DNA of 46,401 bases from an uncultured Sphingomonas sp. (GTDB taxonomy: Bacteria > Pseudomonadota > Alphaproteobacteria > Sphingomonadales > Sphingomonadaceae). A program made the position numbers and the translations under genes. The stretch's first letter is position 1. The number at the start of each line of letters is the position of its first letter. Of the stretch, positions 17,778 to 27,899 are shown one piece after another. Under the pieces are notes generated by a model. That model was not told where the DNA came from, searched no databases, and saw only the letters and a list, made by a program, of their open reading frames with translations. The stretch covers positions 1 to 46,401 of the forward strand of contig CAJYLT010000078.1 in assembly GCA_913775795.1 (NCBI GenBank), read 5' to 3'.

Positions 17778-19780
17778 TCCGCCGCCTCCGCGAACGCTTC
17801 GCCATGGACCAGTTCGGCCGAGCAGCGCTGCATCGTCGGGCTCGCGCGGCAAATGGCGTTGGTGAGATAGAAGTCGGCGACCGGATAGGTCACCGTCCCC
17901 TCGCCCTTGGCATCGATCGCCGGCGGGTTCCAGTCATAACCGGCCAGCCCCTCGCGCCCCAGCGCCGGCACCTCGGCGATCATCGCACGGCGGAGGCCGG
18001 CGAAATCGTCGAACGGCAGCGGGCGACCGATCACGTCGGACAGCGCGCGCAGGATCGTCCAGTCGTCGCGCGCTTCGCCCGGCGCGAACACCGCCCGCTC
18101 GCTGAACTGCACGCGGCCCTCGAGATTGACATAGGTGCCGGGCTTCTCGGCATAGGTGGCGGCGGGCAGGATCACGTCGGCGTGATGCGCGCCCTTGTCG
18201 CCGTGATGACCGACATAGACCTTGAAGCTGCCCTCGAGGGCCGAGAAATCGACCTCGTCGGCGCCGAGGAGGAAGGTCAGCCTCGGGCTTGCGGCGACGA
18301 TATCGGCGATGCCGCCCGCCTGCGCATAGCCAAGCATCAGCGCGCCCATCCGCGCCGCCGCGGTATGGACGACGTTGAAGCCGTTCCAGCCGTCGCGCAC
18401 GACGTTCAGCGACTTGGCGAGCGCCAGCGCCGCGCCATGACCGTTCTTGAGCGCGCCCGGCCCGACGACAATCATCGGCTTCGATGCCGCCGCGAACACA
18501 TCCGCCGCCGCGTCGGGCAGCTTCGCGAGCAGCGACAGGTCGTCGCCCAGCCACGTGACGCGATAGGTCAGGTCCGTCTCCGGCCCGATGGCGAAGACCT
18601 TCGCGCCCTTCTTGATCGCCTTGCGCACCCGCGTGTTGATGAGCGGCGCTTCCCAGCGCAGGTTCGAGCCCACCAGCAGGATCGCGTCGGCATCCTCGAC
18701 CCCCGCGATCGTCGTGTTGAACGCGACCGCGCCAAGGTTGGTCACGTCATAGGCCATGCCCGTCTGCCGCCCTTCGAGCAGCGACGAGCCGAAGCCCTCG
18801 ACCAGCTTCTTCGCGGCGAACATCGTCTCGCAATCGACCATGTCGCCCGCGATCGCGGCGACCGACGAGCCGGCCGTGCGCGCGACCTCGGCGATCGCGG
18901 CGAACGCCTCGTCCCAGGTCGCGGTCGTCAGCTTGCCGCCCTTGCGGATATAGGGCTTGTCGAGGCGCCGGCGGACGAGGCCGTCGACATGGTGGCGCGT
19001 CTTGTCGTGCGCCCATTCCTCGTTCACGTCCTCGTTGACGCGCGGCAGGACGCGCAGCACCTGACGCCCGCGGCTGTCGATGCGGATGTTGGTGCCGACC
19101 GCATCCATCACGTCGATGCCGAGCGTCTTCTTAAGCTCCCACGGCCGCGCGTTGAACGCATAGGGCTTCGACGTCAGCGCACCGACCGGGCACAGGTCGA
19201 CGACGTTGCCGGAGAGCTCGCTCGACACCGCCTTTTCGAGATAGCTGGTGATCTGCATGTTCTCGCCGCGATAGATCGCGCCGATCTCCTCCACGCCCGC
19301 GACCTCTTCGGCGAAGCGGACGCAGCGCGTGCACTGAATGCAGCGAGTCATGACCGTCTTGACGATCGGGCCCATATACTTCTCGGTCACCGCGCGCTTG
19401 TTCTCAGTATAGCGCGTGGCGCCGCGACCATAGGCCATCGTCTGGTCCTGCAGGTCGCATTCGCCGCCCTGGTCGCAGATCGGGCAGTCGAGCGGGTGGT
19501 TGATGAGCAGGAACTCCATCACCCCCTCGCGCGCGGCCTTCACCATCGCCGAATCGGTACGCACTTCCTGATTGTCGGCGGCGGGCAGCGCGCACGACGC
19601 CTGCGGCTTCGGCGGCCCGGGCTTCACCTCGACCAGGCACATGCGGCAATTGCCGGCGATCGAAAGCCGCTCGTGATAGCAGAAACGGGGAATCTCCTTC
19701 CCCGCCGCTTCGCACGCCTGGAGCACCGTGGCCCCCTGCGGCACCTCGACCTCGATCCCGTCGACTTTCAGTTTAGGCAT
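17774..19780 (-). CDS. nuoG: NADH-quinone oxidoreductase subunit G, 668 aa
   Basis: This is the large iron-sulfur subunit of the complex I peripheral arm. An N-terminal 2Fe-2S ferredoxin domain (Cys34, 45, 48, 63) is followed by the His-ligated cluster ([14 protein letters not shown]; His95, Cys99, 102, 108), a 4Fe-4S cluster (CIQCTRC...DLCPVGAL; Cys147, 150, 153, 197) and a molybdopterin-oxidoreductase-like domain. ATG 19780 is fixed by homology ([15 protein letters not shown]). Its ribosome-binding site GGAAAG lies in the last codons of the inserted upstream gene, whose stop is 2 bases away. Confidence 0.96.
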   Translation of the reverse strand: MPKLKVDGIEVEVPQGATVLQACEAAGKEIPRFCYHERLSIAGNCRMCLVEVKPGPPKPQASCALPAADNQEVRTDSAMVKAAREGVMEFLLINHPLDCPICDQGGECDLQDQTMAYGRGATRYTENKRAVTEKYMGPIVKTVMTRCIQCTRCVRFAEEVAGVEEIGAIYRGENMQITSYLEKAVSSELSGNVVDLCPVGALTSKPYAFNARPWELKKTLGIDVMDAVGTNIRIDSRGRQVLRVLPRVNEDVNEEWAHDKTRHHVDGLVRRRLDKPYIRKGGKLTTATWDEAFAAIAEVARTAGSSVAAIAGDMVDCETMFAAKKLVEGFGSSLLEGRQTGMAYDVTNLGAVAFNTTIAGVEDADAILLVGSNLRWEAPLINTRVRKAIKKGAKVFAIGPETDLTYRVTWLGDDLSLLAKLPDAAADVFAAASKPMIVVGPGALKNGHGAALALAKSLNVVRDGWNGFNVVHTAAARMGALMLGYAQAGGIADIVAASPRLTFLLGADEVDFSALEGSFKVYVGHHGDKGAHHADVILPAATYAEKPGTYVNLEGRVQFSERAVFAPGEARDDWTILRALSDVIGRPLPFDDFAGLRRAMIAEVPALGREGLAGYDWNPPAIDAKGEGTVTYPVADFYLTNAICRASPTMQRCSAELVHGEAFAEAAE

Positions 19781-19782
19781 CG

Positions 19783-20520
19783 TCAGTTCTTTCCGGCAGA
19801 TGCGTTCGCATGCATCCGTGACAATCGATAATAGTGGAATGCGAGGTTGAGACGCAGGAGTGTCTTGTTCATCGCCATTTTCGTTCCGGTATCGGTGCAA
19901 GCCGAAATGGCCGGAACCGCGGTACCAACGGCACGACTCTCGGCATCGGAGCCGGGCTCGGCCTTCAGGATCGTTGCCGATCCGGCGGGGTCTGTCGCGG
20001 CAAGACAAAAGCTGGTCTTGTCGACACCGGATGGGAGCTGCTGAAAACCGGGGTCATCAAAAAGTGCTGCCGTGGTGATGGCCTCCGGCCGTTCTTCTTG
20101 ATGCGCGAGGATGTACGCCTCTGAATTGAAAGCGAGTGCGCTCTTGTAGCCCATGCGCATCTGCATGGTGCTGACCTTTCGAGCATCGCCCAAGCATCGT
20201 TCCATGACCGGCTTGAGCGCCGTCATGGCGCTGACCGTCTGTTCCGGCTGATTAGCCGTTGCTGCATCAAGGAATGCCCTCACTTTCGCAGGGTCACGGC
20301 GGACATTGCAGGCTGCGACGGTTCGAGACACCAACAGTGAATCGGCTGCAGGCAGCCGGGTAAGCTGGTCGGCCGGATCCTCGCCGGCGATCGTCTGGAC
20401 CGGCCCGGAAGTTCTTCCCGGAATCAACGACCCTGTGCCGACACGCGCGCGCGTTTGATCAATCGGCGATCCGACTGCGACGGGCATCAGAAGCATGGAC
20501 ATGAAAGCCGATGCCAGCAC
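19783..20520 (-). CDS. Secreted protein of unknown function inserted between nuoF and nuoG, 245 aa
   Basis: This is not a complex I subunit that I know. The GTG start at 20520 follows the nuoF stop by one base (GGAG, TAA, G, GTG), and its own stop is 2 bases before the nuoG start. The hydrophobic N-terminus (residues 1-18) looks like a weak signal peptide without basic residues; ATG 20502 is an alternative start. Four cysteines (in VAACNVRRDP, MERCLGDAR, SFCLAATD and ISACTDTG) could form two disulfides. The CNVRRDPAKVRAFLDA...CLG pattern reminds me of a secreted sphingomonad family of unknown role. Local GC (roughly 55-58% in two sampled lines) is well below its neighbours, suggesting later acquisition. 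Confidence 0.75.
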   Translation of the reverse strand: MLASAFMSMLLMPVAVGSPIDQTRARVGTGSLIPGRTSGPVQTIAGEDPADQLTRLPAADSLLVSRTVAACNVRRDPAKVRAFLDAATANQPEQTVSAMTALKPVMERCLGDARKVSTMQMRMGYKSALAFNSEAYILAHQEERPEAITTAALFDDPGFQQLPSGVDKTSFCLAATDPAGSATILKAEPGSDAESRAVGTAVPAISACTDTGTKMAMNKTLLRLNLAFHYYRLSRMHANASAGKN

Positions 20521-20521
20521 C

Positions 20522-21823
20522 TTACTCCGCCGCCTCCTGATACGACGCGCCGTGGCCCTGCTTCTCGAGAATCCGACGCTCCATCTCGGGGCGGAAGTGG
20601 CGGATCAGGCCCTGGATCGGCCACGCGGCCGCATCGCCTAGCGCGCAGATGGTGTGGCCCTCGACCTGCTTGGTCACCTGATAGAGCGTGTCGATCTCGG
20701 AAATGTCGGCGTCGCCGGTGCGCATCCGCTCCATCACGCGCCACATCCAGCCGGTACCCTCGCGGCACGGCGTGCACTGGCCGCAGCTCTCATGCTTGTA
20801 GAAGTAGCTGATGCGGCTGATCGCGCGGACGATGTCGGTCGACTTGTCCATGACGATGATCGCCGCGGTGCCGAGGCCCGAGCCCACTTCCTTCAGCCCG
20901 TCGAAATCCATCGGCGCGTCCATGATCTGCGCCGCGGGGACGAGCGGCACCGACGAGCCGCCGGGGATCACCGCGAGCAGGTTGTCCCAACCGCCGCGGA
21001 TGCCGCCGCAATGCTTCTCGATCAGCTCGCGGAACGGGATCGACATCGATTCCTCGACCACGCACGGCTTTTCGACATGGCCGCTGATCTGGAAGAGTTT
21101 GGTACCCTTGTTGTTCTCGCGCCCGAAGCTCGAGAACCATTCCGGCCCGCGGCGCAGGATCGTCGGCGCGACCGCGATCGATTCGACGTTGTTGACCGTC
21201 GTCGGGCAACCATAGAGGCCCGCGCCCGCCGGGAACGGGGGCTTCAGCCGCGGCTGGCCCTTCTTGCCCTCCAGGCTCTCGAGCATCGCGGTCTCTTCGC
21301 CGCAGATGTACGCGCCCGCGCCCCGGTGACAGAACACGTCGAAGTCAAAGCCCGACCCGCACGCGTTCTTGCCGATGAAGCCCTTGTCGTACGCCTCGGC
21401 GATCGCCGCGAACAGCACCTCGGCCTCGCGGATATATTCGCCGCGGATGTAGATGTACGCCGCACGCGCGCGCATCGCGAAGCCCGCGACCAGCGCGCCC
21501 TCGATCAGCTTGTGCGGATCGTGGCGGATGATCTCGCGGTCCTTGCACGACCCCGGCTCGGACTCGTCGGCATTGATGACGAGGAAGCTGGGGCGCTCGG
21601 GCGTCGGGTTCTTCGGCATGAAGCTCCACTTCATGCCGGTGGGGAAGCCCGCGCCGCCGCGACCGCGCAGGCCCGACGCCTTGATCCGATCGATGATCGT
21701 ATCCTGGCCGAGTTCCAGCAGCGCCTTGGTATTGTCCCAGTCGCCGCGTTTCATCGCCGCGTCGACGTTCCACGGCTGGAAACCATAGACGTTGGTGAAG
21801 ATGCGGTCCTTGTCAGCGAGCAC
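20522..21823 (-). CDS. nuoF: NADH-quinone oxidoreductase subunit F, 433 aa
   Basis: This subunit binds NADH and FMN and carries 4Fe-4S cluster N3, the electron entry point. Motifs are [18 protein letters not shown] (NADH site), [14 protein letters not shown] and [19 protein letters not shown] (FMN site), and [15 protein letters not shown] with the later HTICALGD for the cluster. Translation starts at GTG 21823, 3 bases after the stop of the small ORF52. The length is standard. Confidence 0.97.
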   Translation of the reverse strand: MLADKDRIFTNVYGFQPWNVDAAMKRGDWDNTKALLELGQDTIIDRIKASGLRGRGGAGFPTGMKWSFMPKNPTPERPSFLVINADESEPGSCKDREIIRHDPHKLIEGALVAGFAMRARAAYIYIRGEYIREAEVLFAAIAEAYDKGFIGKNACGSGFDFDVFCHRGAGAYICGEETAMLESLEGKKGQPRLKPPFPAGAGLYGCPTTVNNVESIAVAPTILRRGPEWFSSFGRENNKGTKLFQISGHVEKPCVVEESMSIPFRELIEKHCGGIRGGWDNLLAVIPGGSSVPLVPAAQIMDAPMDFDGLKEVGSGLGTAAIIVMDKSTDIVRAISRISYFYKHESCGQCTPCREGTGWMWRVMERMRTGDADISEIDTLYQVTKQVEGHTICALGDAAAWPIQGLIRHFRPEMERRILEKQGHGASYQEAAE

Positions 21824-21826
21824 GGC

Positions 21827-21985
21827 TCAGCGTCCCTGTCCAATCAGCTTTTCAGCCAGAAAATAACCCGCCACCGCCAGCGACATCCCGATACCGATGA
21901 CGATCAGGCTGAACGCGACCTTCAACAGCGCCACGAGCACGAAGACCGCGGCGGCGAAGATGGCGATGGCGACGAGCAGGTTCAT
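21827..21985 (-). CDS. Small hydrophobic protein between nuoE and nuoF, 52 aa
   Basis: ATG 21985 overlaps the nuoE stop by 4 bases (ATGA), and its TGA at 21827-21829 ends 3 bases before the nuoF start, so it is set tightly in the operon. The 52-aa product reads MNLLVAIAIFAAAVFVLVAL, then two more hydrophobic stretches (residues 21-44), ending AEKLIGQGR; one long or two short membrane helices are likely. It may be an accessory or assembly factor of complex I, or a small membrane protein of unrelated function. I do not recognise a named family. Confidence 0.75.
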   Translation of the reverse strand: MNLLVAIAIFAAAVFVLVALLKVAFSLIVIGIGMSLAVAGYFLAEKLIGQGR

Positions 21986-22650
21986 GCCCACTCGCCGCGA
22001 TAGTCGTGGTTGGCGTCCACCATTTCAGTCAGCGTGGTCGGTCCGCCCTCGGGCTCCGACGTATGGCGGCCGTTCTGCGAGCCGGGCTTCGGCGTCTCGC
22101 CATTGGCCAGCGCCGACAGGATCGCGACGGTCTTGTCGTAATCCAGATCCTCGAAATTGTCGTCGTTGATCTGGACCATCGGCGCGTTGGCGCAATTGCC
22201 CATGCACTCGACCTCGGTCAGCGTGAACAGGCCGTCGGGCGTGGTCTTGCCCTTGACCAGACCCTGATTCTTGCACGCCGCGAGCACGTCGTCCGACCCG
22301 CGCAGCATGCACGGCGTCGTGCCGCAGACCTGCACGTGATAGCGGCCGACCGGCACCATGTTGTACATGGTGTAGAAAGTCGCGACCTCGAGCACGCGGA
22401 TGTACGGCATGTCGAGATAGCTCGCAACATACTCGATCACCGGGACGGGCAGCCAGCCCTGCGTCTGCGTCTCCGCCCCCACCTGCCGCTGGGCGAGGTC
22501 GAGGAGCGGGAGCGTCGCCGACATCTGGCGACCCGCGGGATAGCGACCGACGATTTCCTTCGCCTTGGTCGCATTCGCCTCGTTCCAGGCGAACGCGCCC
22601 CAGCGCGCGCGGACTTCCGCTTCGTCAAGAATGGGTGCTGCGTCGGCCAT
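21982..22650 (-). CDS. nuoE: NADH-quinone oxidoreductase subunit E, 222 aa
   Basis: This thioredoxin-like subunit holds the 2Fe-2S cluster N1a next to NuoF. Cluster ligands are Cys109 and Cys114 (VCGTTPC) and Cys149 and Cys153 (ECMGNC). The N-terminal helical domain carries LEVATFYTMYNMVPVG. ATG 22650 overlaps the nuoD stop by one base (TGATG). The final 40 residues, rich in Gly, Pro and Thr, extend past the cluster domain. Confidence 0.97.
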   Translation of the reverse strand: MADAAPILDEAEVRARWGAFAWNEANATKAKEIVGRYPAGRQMSATLPLLDLAQRQVGAETQTQGWLPVPVIEYVASYLDMPYIRVLEVATFYTMYNMVPVGRYHVQVCGTTPCMLRGSDDVLAACKNQGLVKGKTTPDGLFTLTEVECMGNCANAPMVQINDDNFEDLDYDKTVAILSALANGETPKPGSQNGRHTSEPEGGPTTLTEMVDANHDYRGEWA

Positions 22651-23885
22651 CAGCGGTCACACTCCCCGAACACGATGTCCATCGCACCCAGAATGGCGGT
22701 GGTGTCGGCGAGCATGTGCCCGCGGCTCATGAAGTCCATCGCCTGAAGGTGGCTGAACGCGGTCGGCCGGATCTTCACGCGATAGGGTTTGTTCGACCCA
22801 TCGGAGACCATGTAGATGCCGAACTCGCCCTTGGGGCTTTCGGTCGCGACATAGACTTCGCCCGCGGGGACGTGGAAGCCCTCGGTATAGAGCTTGAAGT
22901 GGTGGATGAGCGCTTCCATCGACCGCTTCATTTCGGCGCGCTTGGGCGGCACCACCTTGCGATCCATCGAGGCGATCGGCCCCTCCGGCATCTCGTTCAG
23001 GCACTGCTTCATGATGCGCGCTGACTGCCAGACTTCCTCGACGCGGACCATGAACCGGTCGTAGCAGTCGCCGCGCGTGCCGACGGGCACGTCGAACTCC
23101 ATCCGATCATAGACGTCGTAGGGCTGCGACTTGCGCAGGTCCCAGGGCAGGCCGGCCGCGCGGATCATCGGGCCGGAGAAGCCCCATTTCAGCGCATCCT
23201 CGCGGCTGACGATCGCGATATCGACGTTGCGCTGCTTGAAGATGCGGTTTTCGGCCACCAGGCTGATCGCATCGCCGAACAACTGCGGCAGGCGCGTGTC
23301 GAGCCAGTCGGCGATGTCGGTCAGGAGCTTCAGCGGCACGTCCTGATGCACGCCGCCCGGCCGCAGGTAATTGTGGTGCATCCGCGCGCCCGACATGCGC
23401 TCGAAAAAGCCCATGCAGTCTTCGCGGATCTCGAACATCCACAGGTTCGGCGTCATCGCGCCGACGTCCATGACGTGGCTGCCGAGGTTGAGCATGTGGT
23501 TGCAGATGCGCGTCAGCTCGGCGAAGAACACGCGCAGATACTGGGCGCGGATCGGCACCTCGAGGTCGAGCAGCTTCTCGACCGCCAGCACGAAGCTGTG
23601 CTCCATGCAGAGCGGCGAGCAATAGTCGAGCCGGTCCATGTAAGGCAGCGCCTGCGTGTACGTCTTGTACTCGCAAAGCTTCTCGGTGCCGCGGTGGAGC
23701 AGGCCGACATGCGGGTCGATCCGCTCGATCACCTCGCCGTCCATCTCCATGACGAGGCGAAGCACGCCGTGCGCCGCGGGATGCTGCGGGCCGAAATTGA
23801 TCGTGTAATTCTGGATCGCGACGTCGCCGGCACTCTCGGGCGACTGGCCCGGCGCGTCCATCAGCTGGGTTACGGTCTCGGTCAT
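22650..23885 (-). CDS. nuoD: NADH-quinone oxidoreductase subunit D, 411 aa
   Basis: This 49-kDa-type subunit lines the quinone site and derives from the hydrogenase large subunit. The conserved [20 protein letters not shown] carries the quinone-site histidine, and [12 protein letters not shown] and [10 protein letters not shown] match the family; the hydrogenase Ni-binding cysteines are absent, as expected. ATG 23885 overlaps the nuoC stop (ATGA). A longer upstream open frame is nuoC read out of frame. Confidence 0.97.
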   Translation of the reverse strand: MTETVTQLMDAPGQSPESAGDVAIQNYTINFGPQHPAAHGVLRLVMEMDGEVIERIDPHVGLLHRGTEKLCEYKTYTQALPYMDRLDYCSPLCMEHSFVLAVEKLLDLEVPIRAQYLRVFFAELTRICNHMLNLGSHVMDVGAMTPNLWMFEIREDCMGFFERMSGARMHHNYLRPGGVHQDVPLKLLTDIADWLDTRLPQLFGDAISLVAENRIFKQRNVDIAIVSREDALKWGFSGPMIRAAGLPWDLRKSQPYDVYDRMEFDVPVGTRGDCYDRFMVRVEEVWQSARIMKQCLNEMPEGPIASMDRKVVPPKRAEMKRSMEALIHHFKLYTEGFHVPAGEVYVATESPKGEFGIYMVSDGSNKPYRVKIRPTAFSHLQAMDFMSRGHMLADTTAILGAMDIVFGECDR

Positions 23886-24739
23886 TCCTTGTCCCCGTCC
23901 TTCGAGGGAACGACGTCCGGGTCGGCGGGCTTCTCGCTCGCCTTGTTCCCCGGATCGGCCTTGCCCGCGCCGGTATCGGCGGGCGTCTCGGTCACTTTCG
24001 CTTCGGTCGCCTGCGGGCCGGGCGCCTTGGCATCGTCGGCGCGCACGATCCGGTCGGCGTCGAGCGGCGTCGGCGCGCCCTTGGCCTCGGGCTTGGCGGG
24101 CGGCGGCGCGGCGGGGGCAGCGGCCGCCGCCTTCTCGTCGCCGGGCAGCACGTACTGCGCGCCTTCCCACGGGCTCATGAACTCGAAATTGCGAAAGTCC
24201 TGCGCCAGCTTCACCGGCTCATAGACCACGCGCTTGGCCTCTTCCGAATAACGCAGCTCGACGAAGCCGGTCAGCGGGAAGTCCTTGCGGAACGGATGCC
24301 CGCGAAAGCCATAGTCGGTCAGGATGCGGCGCAGGTCCGGGTGCCCGTCGAACAGCACACCGAACATGTCGTAGACTTCGCGTTCCAGCCAGTTGGCGAC
24401 CGGCCACAGGCCCGTCACGCTCGGCACCGGCGTCTCCTCGCTGGCGGTCACGCGCACGCGCAGGCGATGGTTCCGGGTGACGCTGAGCAGGTGGTAGCAG
24501 ACGTCGAAGCGCTCCTCGCGCTCCGGATAGTCGACGCCGGCGATCTCCATCAGCTGCTGATATTCGAGGCCGGGCGTATCGCGCAGCGCGGTCATCGCGC
24601 CGATCAGGCCGTCGCGGGTGACGGTCAGCGTCACCTCGCCGACCTTGTCCTGCGACTCGATCAGCGCAGCACCGATCGCCGCGGTCGCCGCGTCGATCAC
24701 GCCGTCGTTCACGGCATAGCGGGGAGCAGGCGCCTTCAT
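23882..24739 (-). CDS. nuoC: NADH-quinone oxidoreductase subunit C with long low-complexity tail, 285 aa
   Basis: This 30-kDa-type subunit sits at the arm junction of complex I. The core (residues 1-200) has [20 protein letters not shown] and [20 protein letters not shown]. Residues 201-285 form an extra Ala/Pro/Lys/Asp-rich tail (beginning [20 protein letters not shown]) with no predicted fold; usual NuoC proteins of this type are about 200 aa. I chose ATG 24739, after AGGGAC. An in-frame TTG at 24760 is less likely. Confidence 0.95.
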   Translation of the reverse strand: MKAPAPRYAVNDGVIDAATAAIGAALIESQDKVGEVTLTVTRDGLIGAMTALRDTPGLEYQQLMEIAGVDYPEREERFDVCYHLLSVTRNHRLRVRVTASEETPVPSVTGLWPVANWLEREVYDMFGVLFDGHPDLRRILTDYGFRGHPFRKDFPLTGFVELRYSEEAKRVVYEPVKLAQDFRNFEFMSPWEGAQYVLPGDEKAAAAAPAAPPPAKPEAKGAPTPLDADRIVRADDAKAPGPQATEAKVTETPADTGAGKADPGNKASEKPADPDVVPSKDGDKE

Positions 24740-24749
24740 GTCCCTGCGA

Positions 24750-25328
24750 TCACCTTTCAATCGTCCCGATGCGGCGGATCTTCCGCTGCAACTGCATCAC
24801 GCCGTAGAGCAGCGCCTCCGCGGTCGGCGGGCAGCCGGGGACATAGATGTCCACGGGCACGATCCGGTCGCAGCCGCGCACGACGCTGTAGCTGTAGTGA
24901 TAGTACCCGCCGCCATTGGCGCACGAGCCCATCGAAATGACGTATTTGGGCTCCGACATCTGGTCGTAGACGCGGCGGAGCGCCGGGGCCATCTTGTTGC
25001 AGAGCGTGCCCGCGACGATCATCACGTCCGACTGACGCGGGGACGCGCGCGGCGCGGCGCCGAAGCGCTCCATGTCGTAGCGCGGCATGTTCACGTGGAT
25101 CATCTCGACGGCGCAGCAGGCAAGGCCGAACGTCATCCACCAGAGCGAGCCGGTGCGCGCCCAGGTGAACAGGTCCTCGGTCGTGGTGACGAGGAAGCCC
25201 TTGTCGGTCAGCTCACCGTTCAGGTCACTGAAGAACTGCTGGTCCGGCGGCGTCACTGCCTGCCCGCCGCCGACGAGGCCGACGGCGTTGGGGTTGGCGG
25301 GATGCGCGGGGTTGAACTCTACTCCCAA
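24750..25328 (-). CDS. nuoB: NADH-quinone oxidoreductase subunit B, 192 aa
   Basis: This subunit carries cluster N2, the last electron carrier before quinone. The ligands are the tandem Cys71-Cys72 ([10 protein letters not shown]), Cys136 ([10 protein letters not shown]) and Cys166 ([11 protein letters not shown]). The start is TTG 25328 inside the end of nuoA (10-base overlap), preceded by GGGAG at 7 bases and giving the N-terminus MGVEFNP. The much longer open frame upstream is nuoA in another frame. No ATG is available near this point. Confidence 0.94.
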   Translation of the reverse strand: MGVEFNPAHPANPNAVGLVGGGQAVTPPDQQFFSDLNGELTDKGFLVTTTEDLFTWARTGSLWWMTFGLACCAVEMIHVNMPRYDMERFGAAPRASPRQSDVMIVAGTLCNKMAPALRRVYDQMSEPKYVISMGSCANGGGYYHYSYSVVRGCDRIVPVDIYVPGCPPTAEALLYGVMQLQRKIRRIGTIER

Positions 25329-25693
25329 TCGAGAGCTCCCTTCTTCCAGGCATAGACAAGGCCGAGCGCGAGTTCGGCGATGAAGATCATCATCGAGGAC
25401 CAGGCCACCCAGCCCAGGTCGAACACGCTCACTGCCCACGGATATAGGAACGCCGCCTCGAGATCGAAGACGATGAACAGGATCGCGACCAGATAAAAGC
25501 GCACGTCGAACTGGCTGCGCGAATCCTCGAACGCGGGGAAACCGCACTCATATTCGGTCAGCTTCTCCGGCGTCGGCTTGTGCGCGCCGGTAAAGCGCGC
25601 CGCGATCATCGGCAGGAACACGAACGCCGACGACAGGATCAGGGCGACGCCCAGAAACATCAGGATCGGCAGATATTGCGACAGGTCGACCAA
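25319..25693 (-). CDS. nuoA: NADH-quinone oxidoreductase subunit A, 124 aa
   Basis: This is a three-helix membrane subunit of complex I and the first gene of the nuo operon. The hallmark [20 protein letters not shown] holds the conserved acid and cysteine of the quinone-site loop, followed by [21 protein letters not shown]. Translation appears to start at TTG 25693; the nearby ATG (25698-25700) is out of frame. The upstream 112 bases to suhB should contain the operon promoter, but I cannot place it. Confidence 0.94.
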   Translation of the reverse strand: MVDLSQYLPILMFLGVALILSSAFVFLPMIAARFTGAHKPTPEKLTEYECGFPAFEDSRSQFDVRFYLVAILFIVFDLEAAFLYPWAVSVFDLGWVAWSSMMIFIAELALGLVYAWKKGALDWE

Positions 25694-25762
25694 GGGCCAT
25701 CTCGCGGTTGCAGCAGGGGTTTGGGCGCGCTTCTAGGCCGATGAACGGAGACCGGCAAGGCG

Positions 25763-25795
25763 GCGGGCAGTGAGAATGAATCTCAACTGGCCCGC
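25763..25795 (-). terminator. Hairpin between suhB and nuoA
   Basis: GCGGGC (25763-25768) pairs with GCCCGC (25790-25795), with further nested pairing of AGT/ACT and GAGA/TCTC in the loop. It lies 11 bases past the suhB stop on the minus strand, where it could end suhB transcripts before nuoA. There is no T-run after it, so Rho-independent action is unproven. Confidence 0.4.
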
Positions 25796-25805
25796 CTGCT
25801 ATCGG

Positions 25806-26606
<801 letters not shown>

Positions 26607-26656
26607 GGGCTTAACTCCTCCCCTCCCCGGCGGAAGCGAGGAGGAGCGATTGGAAA

Positions 26657-27220
26657 TCAGTCGGCGCGGCGGACGTAGGTGCGCTCGTACACGTCGACGA
26701 CGATGCGCGTGCCGCTCGAGATATGCGGCGGCACCATCACGCGGACGCCGTTGTCGAGGATCGCGGGCTTGTAGCTGGACGAAGCGGTCTGCCCCTTCAC
26801 CACCGCGTCGGCCTCGACGATCGTCGCCTCGACCGTGTCGGGAAGCTGGACGCTGATCGGCCGCTCGTCGTGCAGTTCCATGACGACGTCCATGCCGTCC
26901 TGCAGGAACTCGGCGGCGTCGCCCAACACGTCCTTGTCGAGCGTGATCTGCTCGTAATTGTCCTTGTCCATGAAGGTCAGCGTATCGCCCTCGGCGAACA
27001 GGAACTGGAAGTCCTTGGTATCCAGCCGCACGCGCTCCACCGTCTCGGCCGAGCGGAAGCGAACGTTGGTCTTGCGCCCGTCGATCAGGTTCTTCATCTC
27101 GACCTGCATATAGGCGCCGCCCTTGCCGGGCTGGGTGTGCTGGATCTTCACCGCACGCCAGATGCCGCCTTCATACTCGATGATGTTGCCGGGACGGATG
27201 TCCACGCCGCTGATCTTCAT
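26657..27220 (-). CDS. efp: Elongation factor P, 187 aa
   Basis: This factor enters the ribosomal E site and rescues ribosomes stalled on polyproline stretches. All three beta-barrel domains are present. The loop QPGKGGAY carries the conserved lysine (Lys33) at the position that is beta-lysylated in E. coli; no modification enzyme gene is in this window. The C-terminal signature [20 protein letters not shown] matches the family, as does the length. Confidence 0.97.
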   Translation of the reverse strand: MKISGVDIRPGNIIEYEGGIWRAVKIQHTQPGKGGAYMQVEMKNLIDGRKTNVRFRSAETVERVRLDTKDFQFLFAEGDTLTFMDKDNYEQITLDKDVLGDAAEFLQDGMDVVMELHDERPISVQLPDTVEATIVEADAVVKGQTASSSYKPAILDNGVRVMVPPHISSGTRIVVDVYERTYVRRAD

Positions 27221-27256
27221 ACGATTGACCTGTTGGAAAGAGCTGGTGGCCGCGCC

Positions 27257-27895
27257 TTAGCGGCGAGCGGCCGGATCGGCAAGGGAGGCGCCGGTCAGGA
27301 GCGGCGTCGGGTCGACCGCCCGCCCCTGATACCAGCGTTCGCCCGGGGCCATCGCCGACAGCCCGAAATGCAGGTGGGTGTTGCCCGGCCCGGCGTTGCC
27401 GGTGTCGCCGACCATCGCGATCGGCTGGCCCGCACGCACCCGCATCCCCTCTGCAATGCCGGGCGCATAGCCGGCGAGGTGCGCGTAATAATACGTCCAG
27501 CGTCCATCGGGCGAACGGACATAGAGCGTGTTGCCCCCGCCGCCGTTGCTGAAGAAGACCTTCTCGACCACGCCGTCCGCCGCGGCCAGGACTGGCGTGC
27601 CGCCGGGCGCCATGATGTCGTTGCCGCGGTGCAGCCGCGTGCCGTTCCCACGCGGATCGCCCCAGCTCGACGCGATCGCCGCTCGCTCGACCCCCGCGAC
27701 GGGTACGGTGAGGAGGCCACCCCGCCAGCGGATGCGCTCGCCCGACGGCGCGGAGGGCCGCGCCTCCGGCACCGCCGCGACTCGCTGCGCCACTTCCGGG
27801 GGGGGAGCCGGCGGCCCGCCGAAGCGCAGCATCGAGGCGAAGATTGCGCCCGCCACCAGGATCAGCGCGAGGATGCCCCAGAAAAGGCGCGGCAC
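27257..27895 (-). CDS. M23 family metallopeptidase (LytM domain), 212 aa
   Basis: This is a membrane-anchored or exported peptidoglycan endopeptidase candidate. A hydrophobic segment (residues 4-23) precedes a Pro-rich linker and a LytM domain with zinc-site residues His89 and Asp93 (HRGND), His139, and HLHF (His174, His176), so it looks catalytically intact. Translation starts at GTG 27895, after GGAAG that overlaps the stop region of the L,D-transpeptidase gene 4 bases upstream. The pair suggests joint work on cross-links of the cell wall. Confidence 0.9.
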   Translation of the reverse strand: MPRLFWGILALILVAGAIFASMLRFGGPPAPPPEVAQRVAAVPEARPSAPSGERIRWRGGLLTVPVAGVERAAIASSWGDPRGNGTRLHRGNDIMAPGGTPVLAAADGVVEKVFFSNGGGGNTLYVRSPDGRWTYYYAHLAGYAPGIAEGMRVRAGQPIAMVGDTGNAGPGNTHLHFGLSAMAPGERWYQGRAVDPTPLLTGASLADPAARR

Positions 27896-27899
27896 CGAA

